Shown: positions 42,598 to 53,390, counted from the first letter of the stretch. The stretch: DNA of 64,000 nt from Paracoccaceae bacterium (GCA_007692585.1 REBU01000061.1:92762-156761); one strand, 5' to 3'. Numbers and translations: made by a program. Notes: generated by a model from the sequence alone, not told the origin.

Positions 42598-44375
42598 TCC
42601 GCACCCCTCTGCGTCCGCTTGCGCGGATTCTCGCCGCCCGCGCGACAGGCGAAAATCCCGACCATATCGAGCAGGAAAACCGCAGGCTGCGTCAGGAGGC
42701 GGCGCGCGACCGCGCACGCAACCGTGCCGAAGGTCGGCTTGTGGTGCTGGCGCTGGTCTTTATGTCGGCTTTCGTGATCCTTGGCGCGCGGATGGGGCTT
42801 CTGGCGGCCACCACCCCGGTCGAACTTGCACGCGGTGTCAGCGAGAATATCTCTAGCGCGCGGGCTGATATTGTTGATCGCCATGGCCGGGTACTGGCGA
42901 CGAATCTGGCAACCCATGCGCTGTATGCAGAAACCCGGCGCATGGTTGATCCGGCGCGTGCCGCGCGGGAACTCGCGCGCATTTTCCCCGATATCGACGG
43001 TGAGCGTATGGAAGCGCGCTTTACCGATCCCAATCGCCGCTTCATCTGGATCCGCACAAGTCTGTCGCCTGAACAGGTGCAGGCTGTGCATGATATCGGC
43101 GAGCCGGGGTTGCTCTTTGGCTCGCGCGAGATGCGGCTTTATCCCAACGGGCGCATGGCCGCGCATGTGCTGGGCGGGGCCAGCTTCGGCCAGCAGGGGG
43201 TGCGCGCGGCGGAAGTGATCGGCACGGCCGGGGCAGAACTGTTCTTCGAGGACCGTTTGCGCGACCCGGCACAGGTGGACACACCGCTCAAGCTGTCGCT
43301 TGACCTGACCGTTCAGGCGGCTGTGACCGAAGTGCTCGAAGGCGGCAAGCAGATGCTGAACGCGCGCGGCGCAACAGCGGTCTTGATGGATGTCTTCACT
43401 GGTGAAGTGATCAGCCTTGTTTCCCTGCCTGATTTCGACCCCAATAACCGCCCCTTGCCCCCCACCGAGGGCGAGCCCGCCGACAGCCCGCTCTTCAATC
43501 GCGCGGTGCAGGGCTACTATGAGTTGGGCTCGGTGATGAAGGCCTTCGCTGTGGCGCAGGGGCTCGATGAGGGGACGGTGACCCCGGAGTCGATCATCGA
43601 TACGCGCGGCCCGCTGACATTCGGCCGATTCCGCATCCGCGATTTCCGAAACTACGGTCCGCAGCTTTCGGTCAAGGATGTGATGGTCAAATCCTCCAAT
43701 ATCGGCACTGCAAGGATCATGCAGCCTATCGGTGCGGAGCGTCAGCAGGAGTTCTTGCGCAAATTCGGGTTTCTTGACACGATGCCGCTCGAACTCGCCG
43801 AGGCCGCCCGCGCCCGCCCGTTGCTGCCAGCGCGCTGGTCCGATCTGTCGGTGATGACGATTTCCTATGGTCATGGCTTGTCGACCAGCCCGCTCGCACT
43901 TGCTGCGGGCTATGCAACGCTCGTCAATGGCGGATATCGTGTCACGCCCACCTTGCTGAAAACCGAGACTTTGCAGCCTGGACCGCAGGTCATCTCGGCG
44001 CGCACATCGGCACAGAAACGCCTGATGTTGCATCAGGTCGTCCAGGAGGGCACGGCGTCCTTCGCACGGATCCCGGGCTATCCCGTGGGCGGCAAGACCG
44101 GGTCCGCCGACAAGCCCAACCCGCGCGGGGGCGGCTACAAGAAGGATGCGGTGCTGGCGACTTTCGCGAGTGTCTTCCCCGCCCATGAGCCGCGTTATGT
44201 TCTGATTGTCACGCTGGACGAGCCCGTCGACACCACGGGGCCAGAGCCGCGCCGCACCGCGGGCTGGACCGCTGTGCCGGTTTCGGCGGAAATCACCCGC
44301 CGCGTGGGCCCGCTTCTTGGCTTGCGCCCGGTTTCGCTGGATAAGGCCAACGAACGGCTTGCACAGGGCCATTGA
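42594..44375 (+). CDS. ftsI: Peptidoglycan D,D-transpeptidase FtsI (PBP3)
   Basis: A 593-residue class B penicillin-binding protein that cross-links septal peptidoglycan. One transmembrane segment lies at about residues 46-68, then the PBP dimer domain and the transpeptidase domain. The active-site serine is S313 in ELGSVMKAF (SxxK), with SSN in MVKSSNIGTAR and KTG in VGGKTGSADK. The N-terminal 40 residues are basic and cytoplasmic. Overlaps ftsL; 60 bases before murE. Confidence 0.95.
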   Translation: MIRTPLRPLARILAARATGENPDHIEQENRRLRQEAARDRARNRAEGRLVVLALVFMSAFVILGARMGLLAATTPVELARGVSENISSARADIVDRHGRVLATNLATHALYAETRRMVDPARAARELARIFPDIDGERMEARFTDPNRRFIWIRTSLSPEQVQAVHDIGEPGLLFGSREMRLYPNGRMAAHVLGGASFGQQGVRAAEVIGTAGAELFFEDRLRDPAQVDTPLKLSLDLTVQAAVTEVLEGGKQMLNARGATAVLMDVFTGEVISLVSLPDFDPNNRPLPPTEGEPADSPLFNRAVQGYYELGSVMKAFAVAQGLDEGTVTPESIIDTRGPLTFGRFRIRDFRNYGPQLSVKDVMVKSSNIGTARIMQPIGAERQQEFLRKFGFLDTMPLELAEAARARPLLPARWSDLSVMTISYGHGLSTSPLALAAGYATLVNGGYRVTPTLLKTETLQPGPQVISARTSAQKRLMLHQVVQEGTASFARIPGYPVGGKTGSADKPNPRGGGYKKDAVLATFASVFPAHEPRYVLIVTLDEPVDTTGPEPRRTAGWTAVPVSAEITRRVGPLLGLRPVSLDKANERLAQGH

Positions 44376-44435
44376 AGACCCGCGCCATTCTGGAGTAACA
44401 GGCCCTATCTTTTTCGCCGTCAGGAGTGCCACTGC

Positions 44436-45920
44436 GTGACCGACCAGCCCCCCCGCCCGCTCTCGGCGCTCGGCCTCAGCCCATCAAGGGGCGGTAATGT
44501 TACGGTCACAGGGCTGGCCATCGACAGCCGTGCCGCCCGCGAGGGTGCGCTCTTTGCCGCGCTTCCGGGCAGCCGAGTCCATGGGGCGGAATTCATCACC
44601 TATGCGCTGCGCATGGGCGCGGCCGCCGTGCTGACCGACCGCGAAGGCGCCGAGATCGCGGCCGAGGTGCTGGCGAATTCGGCTGCGGCACTGGTTCTGG
44701 CCGAAGATCCGCGCGCCGCATTGGCCGGGGCGGCTGCGCTGTGGTTTGGCGCACAGCCCGCCACGATGGTTGCGGTGACCGGAACCAATGGCAAGACTTC
44801 GGTCGCGAGCTTCGCGCGCCAGATCTGGACGCAACTGGGCCATGAGGCGGCCAATATCGGCACCACGGGCATCGAGGGCGCGTTCTCCGCGCCGCTTGCC
44901 CATACGACCCCCGATCCCATCACGTTGCATCGCCTGCTCGCTGAGATGGCGCAGGCAGGTGTCACCCATGCCGCGATGGAGGCATCATCACATGGGCTGG
45001 AGCAGCGGCGTCTCGATGGGGTGGGCCTGACGGCTGCCGCTTTCACCAATCTGAGCCAGGATCATCTGGATTATCACCTGACGATGGAGGCTTATCTCTC
45101 GGCCAAGGCGCAGCTTTTCGAGCGTGTTCTGCCGGATGATGGCGTCGCGGTTGTGAATATGGATGACCCGGCGGGGCCGGATATCCTGAGCATCGCCGAG
45201 GCGCGCGGGCAGGGCACCTTGACGATCGGCCATGCCGAGGAGAGCGATCTGCGCATCCTCAATCAGCGCTACGATTCCGCGGGCCAGACGCTGCGCTTTT
45301 CCTATGCCGGACGCATCTATCAGGAGCATTTGCCCTTGATCGGCGGGTTTCAGGCCGAAAACGTGTTGGCCGCGGTCGGTCTGGCCCTCGCCTGCGGGGC
45401 CGAAATGCCAGAGATTGCCATGCGCCTGCCGCGCCTGGAAGGGGTGCGCGGGCGCATGCAGCTGGCAGGCACGCGCTCCAATGGAGCGCCGGTATTTGTC
45501 GATTATGCCCATACGCCTGCGGCGCTGGAAGTGACGCTGAAGGCGCTGCGCCCGCATGTCATGGGTCGGCTGATCGTGGTTTTCGGGGCCGGGGGGGACC
45601 GCGACAAGGGCAAGCGCCCGTTGATGGGGCGCGCGGCGGCTGAGCATGCCGATATCGCCTATGTCACGGACGATAATCCGCGATCCGAAGACCCTGCGAT
45701 GATCCGCACCGCGATTCTGGAGGGCTGCCCGGAGGCGAATGAGGTCGCCGACAGAGCTGAAGCGATTCTGCGCGCGGTTGATGCGCTGGCACCAGGAGAT
45801 GCGCTCCTGATCGCGGGCAAGGGACATGAGACGGGCCAGATTGTTGGCGATACGGTCTATCCTTTCGATGATGTCGAGCAGGCTTCCGTGGCGATTGCCG
45901 CGCTGGAGGCACGGGCATGA
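44436..45920 (+). CDS. murE: UDP-MurNAc-L-Ala-D-Glu:meso-DAP ligase
   Basis: A 494-residue Mur ligase that adds the third residue to the peptidoglycan stem peptide. The P-loop is VTGTNGKTSVASFAR, and the signature VTDDNPRSEDP identifies meso-diaminopimelate, not lysine, as the added amino acid. GTG start at 44436 (MTDQPPRPL). The stop overlaps the murF start by four bases (ATGA). Confidence 0.96.
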   Translation: MTDQPPRPLSALGLSPSRGGNVTVTGLAIDSRAAREGALFAALPGSRVHGAEFITYALRMGAAAVLTDREGAEIAAEVLANSAAALVLAEDPRAALAGAAALWFGAQPATMVAVTGTNGKTSVASFARQIWTQLGHEAANIGTTGIEGAFSAPLAHTTPDPITLHRLLAEMAQAGVTHAAMEASSHGLEQRRLDGVGLTAAAFTNLSQDHLDYHLTMEAYLSAKAQLFERVLPDDGVAVVNMDDPAGPDILSIAEARGQGTLTIGHAEESDLRILNQRYDSAGQTLRFSYAGRIYQEHLPLIGGFQAENVLAAVGLALACGAEMPEIAMRLPRLEGVRGRMQLAGTRSNGAPVFVDYAHTPAALEVTLKALRPHVMGRLIVVFGAGGDRDKGKRPLMGRAAAEHADIAYVTDDNPRSEDPAMIRTAILEGCPEANEVADRAEAILRAVDALAPGDALLIAGKGHETGQIVGDTVYPFDDVEQASVAIAALEARA

Positions 45921-47332
45921 CGCTCTGGACCGCCTCTGACGCAGCCCGCGCCACAGGCGGGCAGGTGACCTGTGACTGGGTCGCGCAGGGCATATCCATC
46001 GACACGCGCAGCTTGCAGCCGGGTGATCTGTTCATCGCGCTGAAAGCCGCGCGCGACGGGCATGAATTCGTAACCCAAGCGCTTGAAAAAGGGGCGGCGG
46101 CAGCGCTCGTTTCTTATCGCCCGCCCGGGGTTGCCGCAGATGCGCCGCTTCTGATCGTGGCTGACGTGATGGAGGCGCTGGCTGCCTTGGGCGCGGCAGG
46201 CCGTGCCCGCGCGCGGGCGAAGGTCATCGCGGTGACAGGCTCCGCGGGCAAGACCTCGACCAAGGAGATGCTGCGCGAAATGTTGGCGGATTTCGGTCGC
46301 ACCCATGCTGCAGAGGCCAGTTTCAACAACCATTGGGGCGTTCCGATCACACTCGCCCGGCTCGACCCGGACGCTGATTTCGCCGTGATCGAGATCGGCA
46401 TGAACCACCCCGGCGAAATCGCGCCGCTGGCGAAGATGGCGCGCCCGCATGTCGCGCTGATCACCACCATCGCACCGGCGCATCTTGAAGCCTTTGATGA
46501 CATCGACGGGATCGCGCATGAAAAAGCGAGCATCTTCAGCGGTCTGGAGGGGAATGCTCATGCGGTTTATCCAGCTGATCTGCCCACGAGCCCGATCCTC
46601 GACGCTGCCGCAAAAGCCAGCGGGGCCAGCTGCCTGCCTTTCGGGGCACACGCAGAACAGGTGCGGCTGCATGACATGACCCAGACGGACGCCGCGCTGG
46701 TGATGCGTGCTCAGGTGGGGCAGTTGCGGCTGGCGGTGCGGCTGGCCAATTCCGGCGCGCATTTCGGGATGAACGCGCTGGCCTGTCTGGCAGTGGCCGA
46801 AGCGCTGGGGCTTGATCTTCCGCGCGCGGCACTGGGTCTGGGGCGCTGGCAGCCGCCCGCTGGGCGTGGTCAACGTCAGCGGATTACGCTCGACCCAGTC
46901 GAAGACCTGAGCTTTACGTTGATCGATGACGCGTTCAACGCCAACCCGGCGTCACTGGAAGCGGCATTACGCATGCTGGTGGGGCTGACGCTCGGGCAGG
47001 GTGCTGGTAGCCGCCCGCCGCGCCGCATCGCCATTCTGGGCGATATGCTCGAACTGGGGCCGCAGGAGCACGCCCTGCATGCCGCGATCGCCGATTTGCC
47101 GGTGATGGCCGAAATCGATCTGGTACATTGCGTAGGTCCGCGCATGGCCGCCCTGCATGAACGACTTCCCGCGCGCAAACGTGGCAAGCATGTGGCGCAG
47201 GTGGATGAACTTCTGGAGCATTCGAAGAACCTGGTTTCTCCGGGTGACATCATTCTGGTCAAGGGCTCGAAATCGAGTTTCGTGTCGCGCATGGTCGAAA
47301 GACTGCGCGCGCTCGATGCGACGCCAAGGTAG
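45917..47332 (+). CDS. murF: UDP-MurNAc-tripeptide:D-Ala-D-Ala ligase
   Basis: A 471-residue Mur ligase that completes the UDP-MurNAc-pentapeptide. The ATP-binding loop is VTGSAGKTSTKEML, followed by SFNNHWGVPITLARL and IIEIGMN-type segment VIEIGMNHPGEI, which are typical of MurF. IDDAFNANPASLEAALRML is the C-terminal domain signature. Overlaps murE and lies 18 bases before mraY. Confidence 0.96.
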   Translation: MTLWTASDAARATGGQVTCDWVAQGISIDTRSLQPGDLFIALKAARDGHEFVTQALEKGAAAALVSYRPPGVAADAPLLIVADVMEALAALGAAGRARARAKVIAVTGSAGKTSTKEMLREMLADFGRTHAAEASFNNHWGVPITLARLDPDADFAVIEIGMNHPGEIAPLAKMARPHVALITTIAPAHLEAFDDIDGIAHEKASIFSGLEGNAHAVYPADLPTSPILDAAAKASGASCLPFGAHAEQVRLHDMTQTDAALVMRAQVGQLRLAVRLANSGAHFGMNALACLAVAEALGLDLPRAALGLGRWQPPAGRGQRQRITLDPVEDLSFTLIDDAFNANPASLEAALRMLVGLTLGQGAGSRPPRRIAILGDMLELGPQEHALHAAIADLPVMAEIDLVHCVGPRMAALHERLPARKRGKHVAQVDELLEHSKNLVSPGDIILVKGSKSSFVSRMVERLRALDATPR

Positions 47333-47350
47333 GGTAAGGATAAGCTTTCC

Positions 47351-48436
47351 ATGTTCTTCTGGTTGACAGAATTCGCCGATACAGTGCCGGGGCTGAACCT
47401 GTTTCGCTACATCACCTTCCGGGCGGGGGCTGCGTTTTTCACAGCGCTGGTTTTCGGCTTCATCTTCGGAAAACCCTTGATCAACATGCTGCGCAAGCGG
47501 CAGACCAATGGCCAGCCCATCCGTGAAGATGGCCCCGAAAGCCATCTGCTGACCAAGACCGGCACCCCGACGATGGGAGGGCTTTTGATCCTCTCGGCGC
47601 TGACGGTGGCCACTCTGCTCTGGGCGCGGCTTGACAATCCCTATGTCTGGATCGTGCTTCTGGTCACGGTCGGTTTCGGCCTGATCGGCTTTGCTGATGA
47701 TCTGGCGAAAGTGTCCAAGGGTAATGTCAAAGGCGTCCCCGCGCGCATGCGGTTGTTGCTCGGTGCGCTGATCGGGCTTAGTGCGGGGGCCGCATCCATG
47801 TATCTGCACCCACCGGGCCTGACCGGGCAACTGGCGGTTCCGGTCTTCAAGGAAGTGCTGATCAATATGGGCTGGTTTTTCATCCCCTTCGCAGCTTTCG
47901 TCATCCTGGGCGCGGCAAATTCTGTCAACCTGACCGATGGTCTCGACGGGCTGGCGATCATGCCGGTGATGATCGCAGGCGGCACGCTGGGTGTGATCGC
48001 CTATGCTGTGGGCCGCGTCGATTTTACGTCTTATCTCGATGTGCATTATGTCCCCGGAGCGGGGGAGCTGTTAATCTTTACCGCCGCGCTGGCGGGCGGC
48101 GGTTTGGGCTTTCTGTGGTATAATGCCCCGCCCGCAGCGGTGTTCATGGGCGATACCGGCTCGCTGGCGCTTGGGGGCGCGCTTGGGGCCATCGCGGTCG
48201 TCATCAAGCACGAGATCGTGCTTGGCATTGTCGGCGGCATTTTCGTGGTCGAGACGCTCTCAGTGGTGATCCAGGTGCTGTATTACAAACGCACTGGCAA
48301 GCGGGTCTTTCTGATGGCCCCGATCCACCATCATTTCGAGAAGAAGGGCTGGGCCGAACCGCAGATCGTGATCCGGTTCTGGATCATCGCCCTGGTTCTG
48401 GCACTCATCGGTCTTGCAACACTGAAGATCCGCTGA
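47351..48436 (+). CDS. mraY: Phospho-MurNAc-pentapeptide transferase
   Basis: A 361-residue polytopic membrane enzyme (about ten helices) that makes lipid I from UDP-MurNAc-pentapeptide and undecaprenyl phosphate. Signatures are [23 protein letters not shown] with the catalytic aspartates, [13 protein letters not shown] and [12 protein letters not shown]. It is the last dcw gene in this block. The usual continuation (murD, ftsW, murG) is absent; a hairpin element and the convergent aspartate aminotransferase gene follow. Confidence 0.96.
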   Translation: MFFWLTEFADTVPGLNLFRYITFRAGAAFFTALVFGFIFGKPLINMLRKRQTNGQPIREDGPESHLLTKTGTPTMGGLLILSALTVATLLWARLDNPYVWIVLLVTVGFGLIGFADDLAKVSKGNVKGVPARMRLLLGALIGLSAGAASMYLHPPGLTGQLAVPVFKEVLINMGWFFIPFAAFVILGAANSVNLTDGLDGLAIMPVMIAGGTLGVIAYAVGRVDFTSYLDVHYVPGAGELLIFTAALAGGGLGFLWYNAPPAAVFMGDTGSLALGGALGAIAVVIKHEIVLGIVGGIFVVETLSVVIQVLYYKRTGKRVFLMAPIHHHFEKKGWAEPQIVIRFWIIALVLALIGLATLKIR

Positions 48437-48489
48437 TCTTCATATTCGTGCGCAAAATACTCTGGGGATAGGGGGGGCAGAGCCCCCCC
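48437..48489. repeat. Intergenic hairpin element, divergent copy 3
   Basis: ATCTTCATATTCGTGCGCAA and following TACT...GGGGATAG loosely resembles the TTCATCCTTGTCCAAATATC tag of copies 1 and 2. It is followed by a perfect 8-bp inverted repeat (48471-48478 and 48482-48489, loop AGA). It lies between the convergent mraY and aspartate aminotransferase genes, the same kind of location as the other copies. Confidence 0.45.
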
Positions 48490-48497
48490 GGACGCCT

Positions 48498-49769
<1,272 letters not shown>

Positions 49770-49790
49770 TCAAATCCTGAGAGGCGTGAT

Positions 49791-50192
49791 ATGACGGAAA
49801 CAACAGCGAGCACCGATTGGTATTCGGGTGATCATGCGACATTCGGGGACCGGCTGACCGCCGCGCGTGAAGCGCAGGGCCTCGATCAGGCGACATTGGC
49901 GCGCAGGCTGGGGGTCAAGCTCAAGACCATAGAGGGTTGGGAGAATGACAGCTCCGAGCCGCGCGCAAACAAGCTGCAGATGGTTGCTGGACTGCTGAAC
50001 GTGTCGATTCGCTGGCTTTTGACTGGTGAAGGCGAAGGGCTTTCAGAGCCTGCGACCGAAGAGGAGCTGGCCGCCGATGCCGCAGCGTTGCTTGCCGATT
50101 TACGAAATATGCGCCAGCAGATGACGCAGATGACAACTCGGATCGGGCGCGCGGAAAAGCGCCTGCGGGTGCTGATGAAAGAGGTGTTATGA
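49791..50192 (+). CDS. XRE-family helix-turn-helix regulator
   Basis: A 133-residue protein. The HTH covers about residues 20-75, with AREAQGLDQATLARRLGVKL and IEGWENDSSEPRANKLQMVAG typical of Cro/CI-type DNA-binding domains. The C-terminal part (about 90-133) is a coiled-coil-like segment. The stop overlaps the sdhE start, so both are on one transcript. Targets are unknown. Confidence 0.87.
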   Translation: MTETTASTDWYSGDHATFGDRLTAAREAQGLDQATLARRLGVKLKTIEGWENDSSEPRANKLQMVAGLLNVSIRWLLTGEGEGLSEPATEEELAADAAALLADLRNMRQQMTQMTTRIGRAEKRLRVLMKEVL

Positions 50193-50467
50193 TGACAGAG
50201 CTGACTCCAGAAGAGGCACGTCTGAAGAAATTGCGCATGCGTTCGTGGCGGCGTGGCATGAAAGAGATGGATCTTATTCTTGGCCCCTATGCAGATGCGC
50301 AACTCGCAGGCTTTGCGCCTGAGATGCTTGATGCCTATGAGCAGATGCTCGATGAAAATGATCAAGATCTGTATCTCTGGGTGACAGGCGCGAAACCCTG
50401 CCCCGAGCGGCTTGCCGCGATGGTGCGTCAGATCGGACAAGCGATCGGGGTCGAAAATCGCGCCTGA
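50189..50467 (+). CDS. sdhE: FAD assembly factor SdhE
   Basis: A 92-residue protein with RLKKLRMRSWRRGMKEMDLI, which contains the RGxxE/D-type motif of the SdhE/Sdh5 family, and DLYLWVTGAKPCPERLAAMV near the C-terminus. SdhE helps covalent attachment of FAD to succinate dehydrogenase SdhA. The sdh genes are not in this window. Two consecutive ATG codons (50189, 50192) overlap the XRE gene stop. Confidence 0.9.
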   Translation: MMTELTPEEARLKKLRMRSWRRGMKEMDLILGPYADAQLAGFAPEMLDAYEQMLDENDQDLYLWVTGAKPCPERLAAMVRQIGQAIGVENRA

Positions 50468-50529
50468 AACCAGCTGCGTTAACAGGTTTTTTGTCTTTCG
50501 CTGCCATTTTGACGTAAATTTGGTCAGGA

Positions 50530-51039
50530 ATGGAGCGTTCAGTGACAGTTCAACAGAGTATCGAGCATTCTCTCAAAGGGGAGTTTCTGACGCGCTACCT
50601 TGATAACGTGGCGCTTCTCGAACGCCTCCATCGATTGATGCTTGACGTGATCAAGGACGAATTCGAGCGGCTGGGGATCGTCGATATCAACCCGGTTCAG
50701 GCATTGTTGCTGTTCAACATTGGCGAGAACGAAGTAACTGCGGGCGAATTGAAGTCACGGGGCTACTATCAGGGCTCCAATGTGTCCTACAACCTCAAGA
50801 AGCTTGTTGAACTCGGCTATATGCATCATCAACGCTGCGCTGTTGACCGGCGCTCTGTGCGGGTGCGACTGACCCCGAAAGGGCTGGACGTGCATGGTAG
50901 GATCGCTGAGCTCTTCGCCCGCCATGCCGAAAACCTGCATTCCAGCGATATCATCGAATTCGCAACTCTCGACACAGTTGCGCGCGCCTTGCGGCGTATC
51001 GAGCGCTATTGGGGCGACCAGATCCGCTATATCTACTAA
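50530..51039 (+). CDS. MarR-type winged-helix regulator (LdtR/PetP-like)
   Basis: A 169-residue winged-helix protein. INPVQALLLFNIGENEVTAG and SNVSYNLKKLVELGYMHHQR form the recognition region, followed by DRRSVRVRLTPKGLDVHGRI, the typical MarR wing. Similar proteins in alphaproteobacteria are called LdtR or PetP; the exact orthologue and ligand are unknown. It is preceded by a 62-base gap after sdhE and is followed by a convergent gene. Confidence 0.82.
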   Translation: MERSVTVQQSIEHSLKGEFLTRYLDNVALLERLHRLMLDVIKDEFERLGIVDINPVQALLLFNIGENEVTAGELKSRGYYQGSNVSYNLKKLVELGYMHHQRCAVDRRSVRVRLTPKGLDVHGRIAELFARHAENLHSSDIIEFATLDTVARALRRIERYWGDQIRYIY

Positions 51040-51201
51040 TTCCGGGCGGATGAGGGCGCTTACCTGACGGCGTCTTTGGTCAAGTATCGCGGCTCTGCTG
51101 GCCTTTGCCCGTCTAGGGTAAGATAACAGCCTGAACTGAGTTTTTGCAGTATTCTCGCGCAAATATGGGTCGCATCAGTTTCGGAGCCGTCGCAGGCGCA
51201 G

Positions 51202-52221
51202 TCAGCGAAAGGGTGGCGAATACAGCAGGCCACCTTGCGTCCATTGCGCGTTCAGTCCGCGCGACAGGCCAATCGGTGTCTGATCCCCGATTGTACCGGC
51301 GAAGAGCTCTCCGTAATTTCCGACTGATGCGATCGCTCGTGCCGCCCAGTGATTGTCGAGCCCAAGAAGCTCGCCAAAGCCGCCTTCACGCCCCAGCAAT
51401 CGGCTTACCTCGGGGTTCGTGCTGCTGGCTTGCAGTTCTTCGACATTGGCAGAAGTCACGCCAAGTTCTTCTGCCGCGATCAGCGCAAACAATGTCCAGC
51501 GCACGATATCGGCCCAGTTGTCATCATCATGGCGCACGACAGGGCCAAGTGGCTCTTTAGAGATCACTTCGGGCAGTATGACATGATCGCCAGCCTCTGC
51601 AAATCCCGCACGCCCCGAAGCGAGCGCAGAAATATCAGTCGAATAGGCATTGCAGTCACCGGCCAGATAGCGCTCCACCGCCTGCCGCGATGTCTCTACA
51701 TGAACAGCGGTGTAAGTCATGGCATTTGCCCGGAAATAATCTTCCAGGTTCAGCGCGGACGTCGTGTCTGCCTCGACACAGATCACTGCCTCGTCAAGTT
51801 CAAGCGCCGAGCTTATGCCAAGGGCGCGCCGGATCAAAAAACCCTGGCCGTCATAATAACTCGTGCCCAAAAAGGTCAGTTCCTCGGCCACATCGCGTTG
51901 AAAGGTCCAGGTTGTGCTGCGCGCCAGGACATCAACATCACCCGCCCTCAGTGCCGTAAAACGGTCTTGCGTGCCAAGCGCCTCAAATACGACCGCGGCC
52001 GGATCGCCCAGCACAGCCGCCGCCAACGCCCTGCAGAAGCCGACATCGAAGCCCTGCCAGTTCCCGCTTGCATCCTGCGCGCCAAAGCCCACGCGCCCTG
52101 TATGCGATCCACAAACCAGATTGCCCCGCGCGATCACGGCATCACGCACGGATTGCCCGGAAACCCCTGCACCATGGAACGCTGCCATGACACAGATACT
52201 GTAGAACAGCGGAGTTTTCAT
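51202..52221 (-). CDS. Amino-acid ABC transporter substrate-binding protein (AapJ-like), orphan
   Basis: A 339-residue periplasmic binding protein with a signal peptide (about residues 1-22, cleavage probably after VSG). GFDVGFCRALAAAVLGDPAA and RFTALRAGDVDVLARSTTWT match the general L-amino-acid binding protein AapJ/BztA. Typical proteins bind glutamate, glutamine and related residues for an ABC importer. No permease or ATPase gene is adjacent, so it must use subunits encoded elsewhere or act as a sensor. Confidence 0.87.
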   Translation of the reverse strand: MKTPLFYSICVMAAFHGAGVSGQSVRDAVIARGNLVCGSHTGRVGFGAQDASGNWQGFDVGFCRALAAAVLGDPAAVVFEALGTQDRFTALRAGDVDVLARSTTWTFQRDVAEELTFLGTSYYDGQGFLIRRALGISSALELDEAVICVEADTTSALNLEDYFRANAMTYTAVHVETSRQAVERYLAGDCNAYSTDISALASGRAGFAEAGDHVILPEVISKEPLGPVVRHDDDNWADIVRWTLFALIAAEELGVTSANVEELQASSTNPEVSRLLGREGGFGELLGLDNHWAARAIASVGNYGELFAGTIGDQTPIGLSRGLNAQWTQGGLLYSPPFR

Positions 52222-52445
52222 ATTGGCCTCTCTGGTATCGCCGCCTTTCTGGCGGTCTGTCCTGCTTGCCCAAGCAATCTACATGCCTGTCCCGATTTTT
52301 GAATAGCCCTGTTTTGCGCGCGAGGGTCAAGCATGTATTCGTCCCAAAAGAGTATGGGCCCTGATCGGCAAGCCTGTAGATTGCATCACATTTGCCTCGG
52401 CGGCCGTGTTGACAACTGCTGCAGTAAAGGCCAGTTTGCTTGGCA
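52222..52445. other. Divergent intergenic region before the TPP riboswitch
   Basis: About 220 bases between the substrate-binding protein gene (minus) and the riboswitch (plus). It must contain promoters for both. CGTGTTGACAACTGCTGCAG around 52403-52424 includes TTGACA, which could be the -35 box of the thiamine operon, with GTAAAG/CAGTTT-like sequence at a workable -10 distance. Nothing else was recognised. Confidence 0.4.
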
Positions 52446-52526
52446 CAGACGGGGGCGTCCATGCGTGACATGGGCTGAGAAGCACCCTTTGAACCTGAAC
52501 CAGATCATGCTGGCGTAGGGAGTCTG
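52446..52526 (+). promoter_or_regulatory. TPP riboswitch (THI element)
   Basis: The conserved core GGGCTGAGAAGCACCC...TTTGAACCTGAACCAGATCATGCTGGCGTAGGGA is present in order (about 52472-52521, given here in parts), which is the diagnostic thiamine-pyrophosphate aptamer. Stem P1 is formed by CAGAC (52446-52450) and GTCTG (52522-52526). It precedes thiM by about 70 bases and should shut down thiM-thiE-thiD-tenA when thiamine pyrophosphate is plentiful, probably by hiding the ribosome-binding site or by termination. Confidence 0.94.
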
Positions 52527-52598
52527 CGATGCGACAGGGTGTGGTCCGGTTTGGTCCAACTGTCACAGCGCGTCTCCTCGCGAGCACGGGGGAGAGAT

Positions 52599-53390
52599 AT
52601 GATGATCGCAGCCGGTAACAATCTGGGCAAGATGCGTGCTACTGCGCCGCTCGTGCACAACATTACCAACTATGTGGCGATGAATTTCATGGCGAATGTT
52701 TTGCTTGCGGTGGGCGCGTCACCCGCAATGGTGCATGCGCGCGAGGAAGTGGCGGAGTTCGCCGCACTGGCACAGGCGCTGAGTGTCAATATCGGCACGG
52801 CAGACCCGGAATGGGGCGCGGCGATGCTGGATGCGGCTCGTGTGATGAATGACCATGCGCGGCCTTGGGTTTTCGATCCCGTTGGCGTCGCCGCGACGCG
52901 TTTCCGCCAGTCGCTTTCGAAGGACCTGCTGGCGCTCAGGCCGACCGTCATCCGCGGGAATGCCTCCGAGATCCTGACTCTGGCGGGCATGACCGGGCGC
53001 GCGCGCGGCGTGGATGCGGGCGACAGTGTCGACGCAGCCATCGACGCCGCGACCGCGCTCGCGCAATCGACGGGCAGGGTGGTCGCTGTGTCTGGTCCGG
53101 TGGATTATGTCACCGATGGCACGCAGTCCTATCGGGTTTCAAACGGTCATCCGCTGATGACAAAGGTGACGGTCATGGGCTGCTCGCTCAACAGTGTGAT
53201 CGCGGCTTTTTGTGTCGGCCAGCCTGTTCTGGAGGCCACTGCAGCAGCGCTTGCAAGCTACGGTCTCGCGGGTGAGGCGGCTGCGCGTATCGCCAACGGG
53301 CCGGGCAGTTTTCAGCCGGCATTTCTGGATGCGCTGGCCGCGCAGACCCCGGAGGCGCTGTCCGAGGGCGCAAGGATAAACCGGGCATGA
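52599..53390 (+). CDS. thiM: Hydroxyethylthiazole kinase
   Basis: A 263-residue kinase that phosphorylates 4-methyl-5-(2-hydroxyethyl)thiazole salvaged from thiamine breakdown. PLVHNITNYVAMNFMANVLL at the N-terminus, PWVFDPVGVAATRFR, and the nucleotide-binding TKVTVMGCSLNSVIAAF (normally VTGTGC-like) match ThiM. Note MGCSLNS in place of the common TGTGCxL, a small departure. ATG 52599 or 52602, behind GGGGGAGAGA. First gene of the riboswitch-controlled operon; overlaps thiE. Confidence 0.92.
   Translation: MMIAAGNNLGKMRATAPLVHNITNYVAMNFMANVLLAVGASPAMVHAREEVAEFAALAQALSVNIGTADPEWGAAMLDAARVMNDHARPWVFDPVGVAATRFRQSLSKDLLALRPTVIRGNASEILTLAGMTGRARGVDAGDSVDAAIDAATALAQSTGRVVAVSGPVDYVTDGTQSYRVSNGHPLMTKVTVMGCSLNSVIAAFCVGQPVLEATAAALASYGLAGEAAARIANGPGSFQPAFLDALAAQTPEALSEGARINRA

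Noticed and set aside
42489..44432. Minus-strand open frame of 647 codons opposite ftsI
   Set aside because: Shadow of ftsI; no motifs, and it conflicts with the conserved dcw operon.
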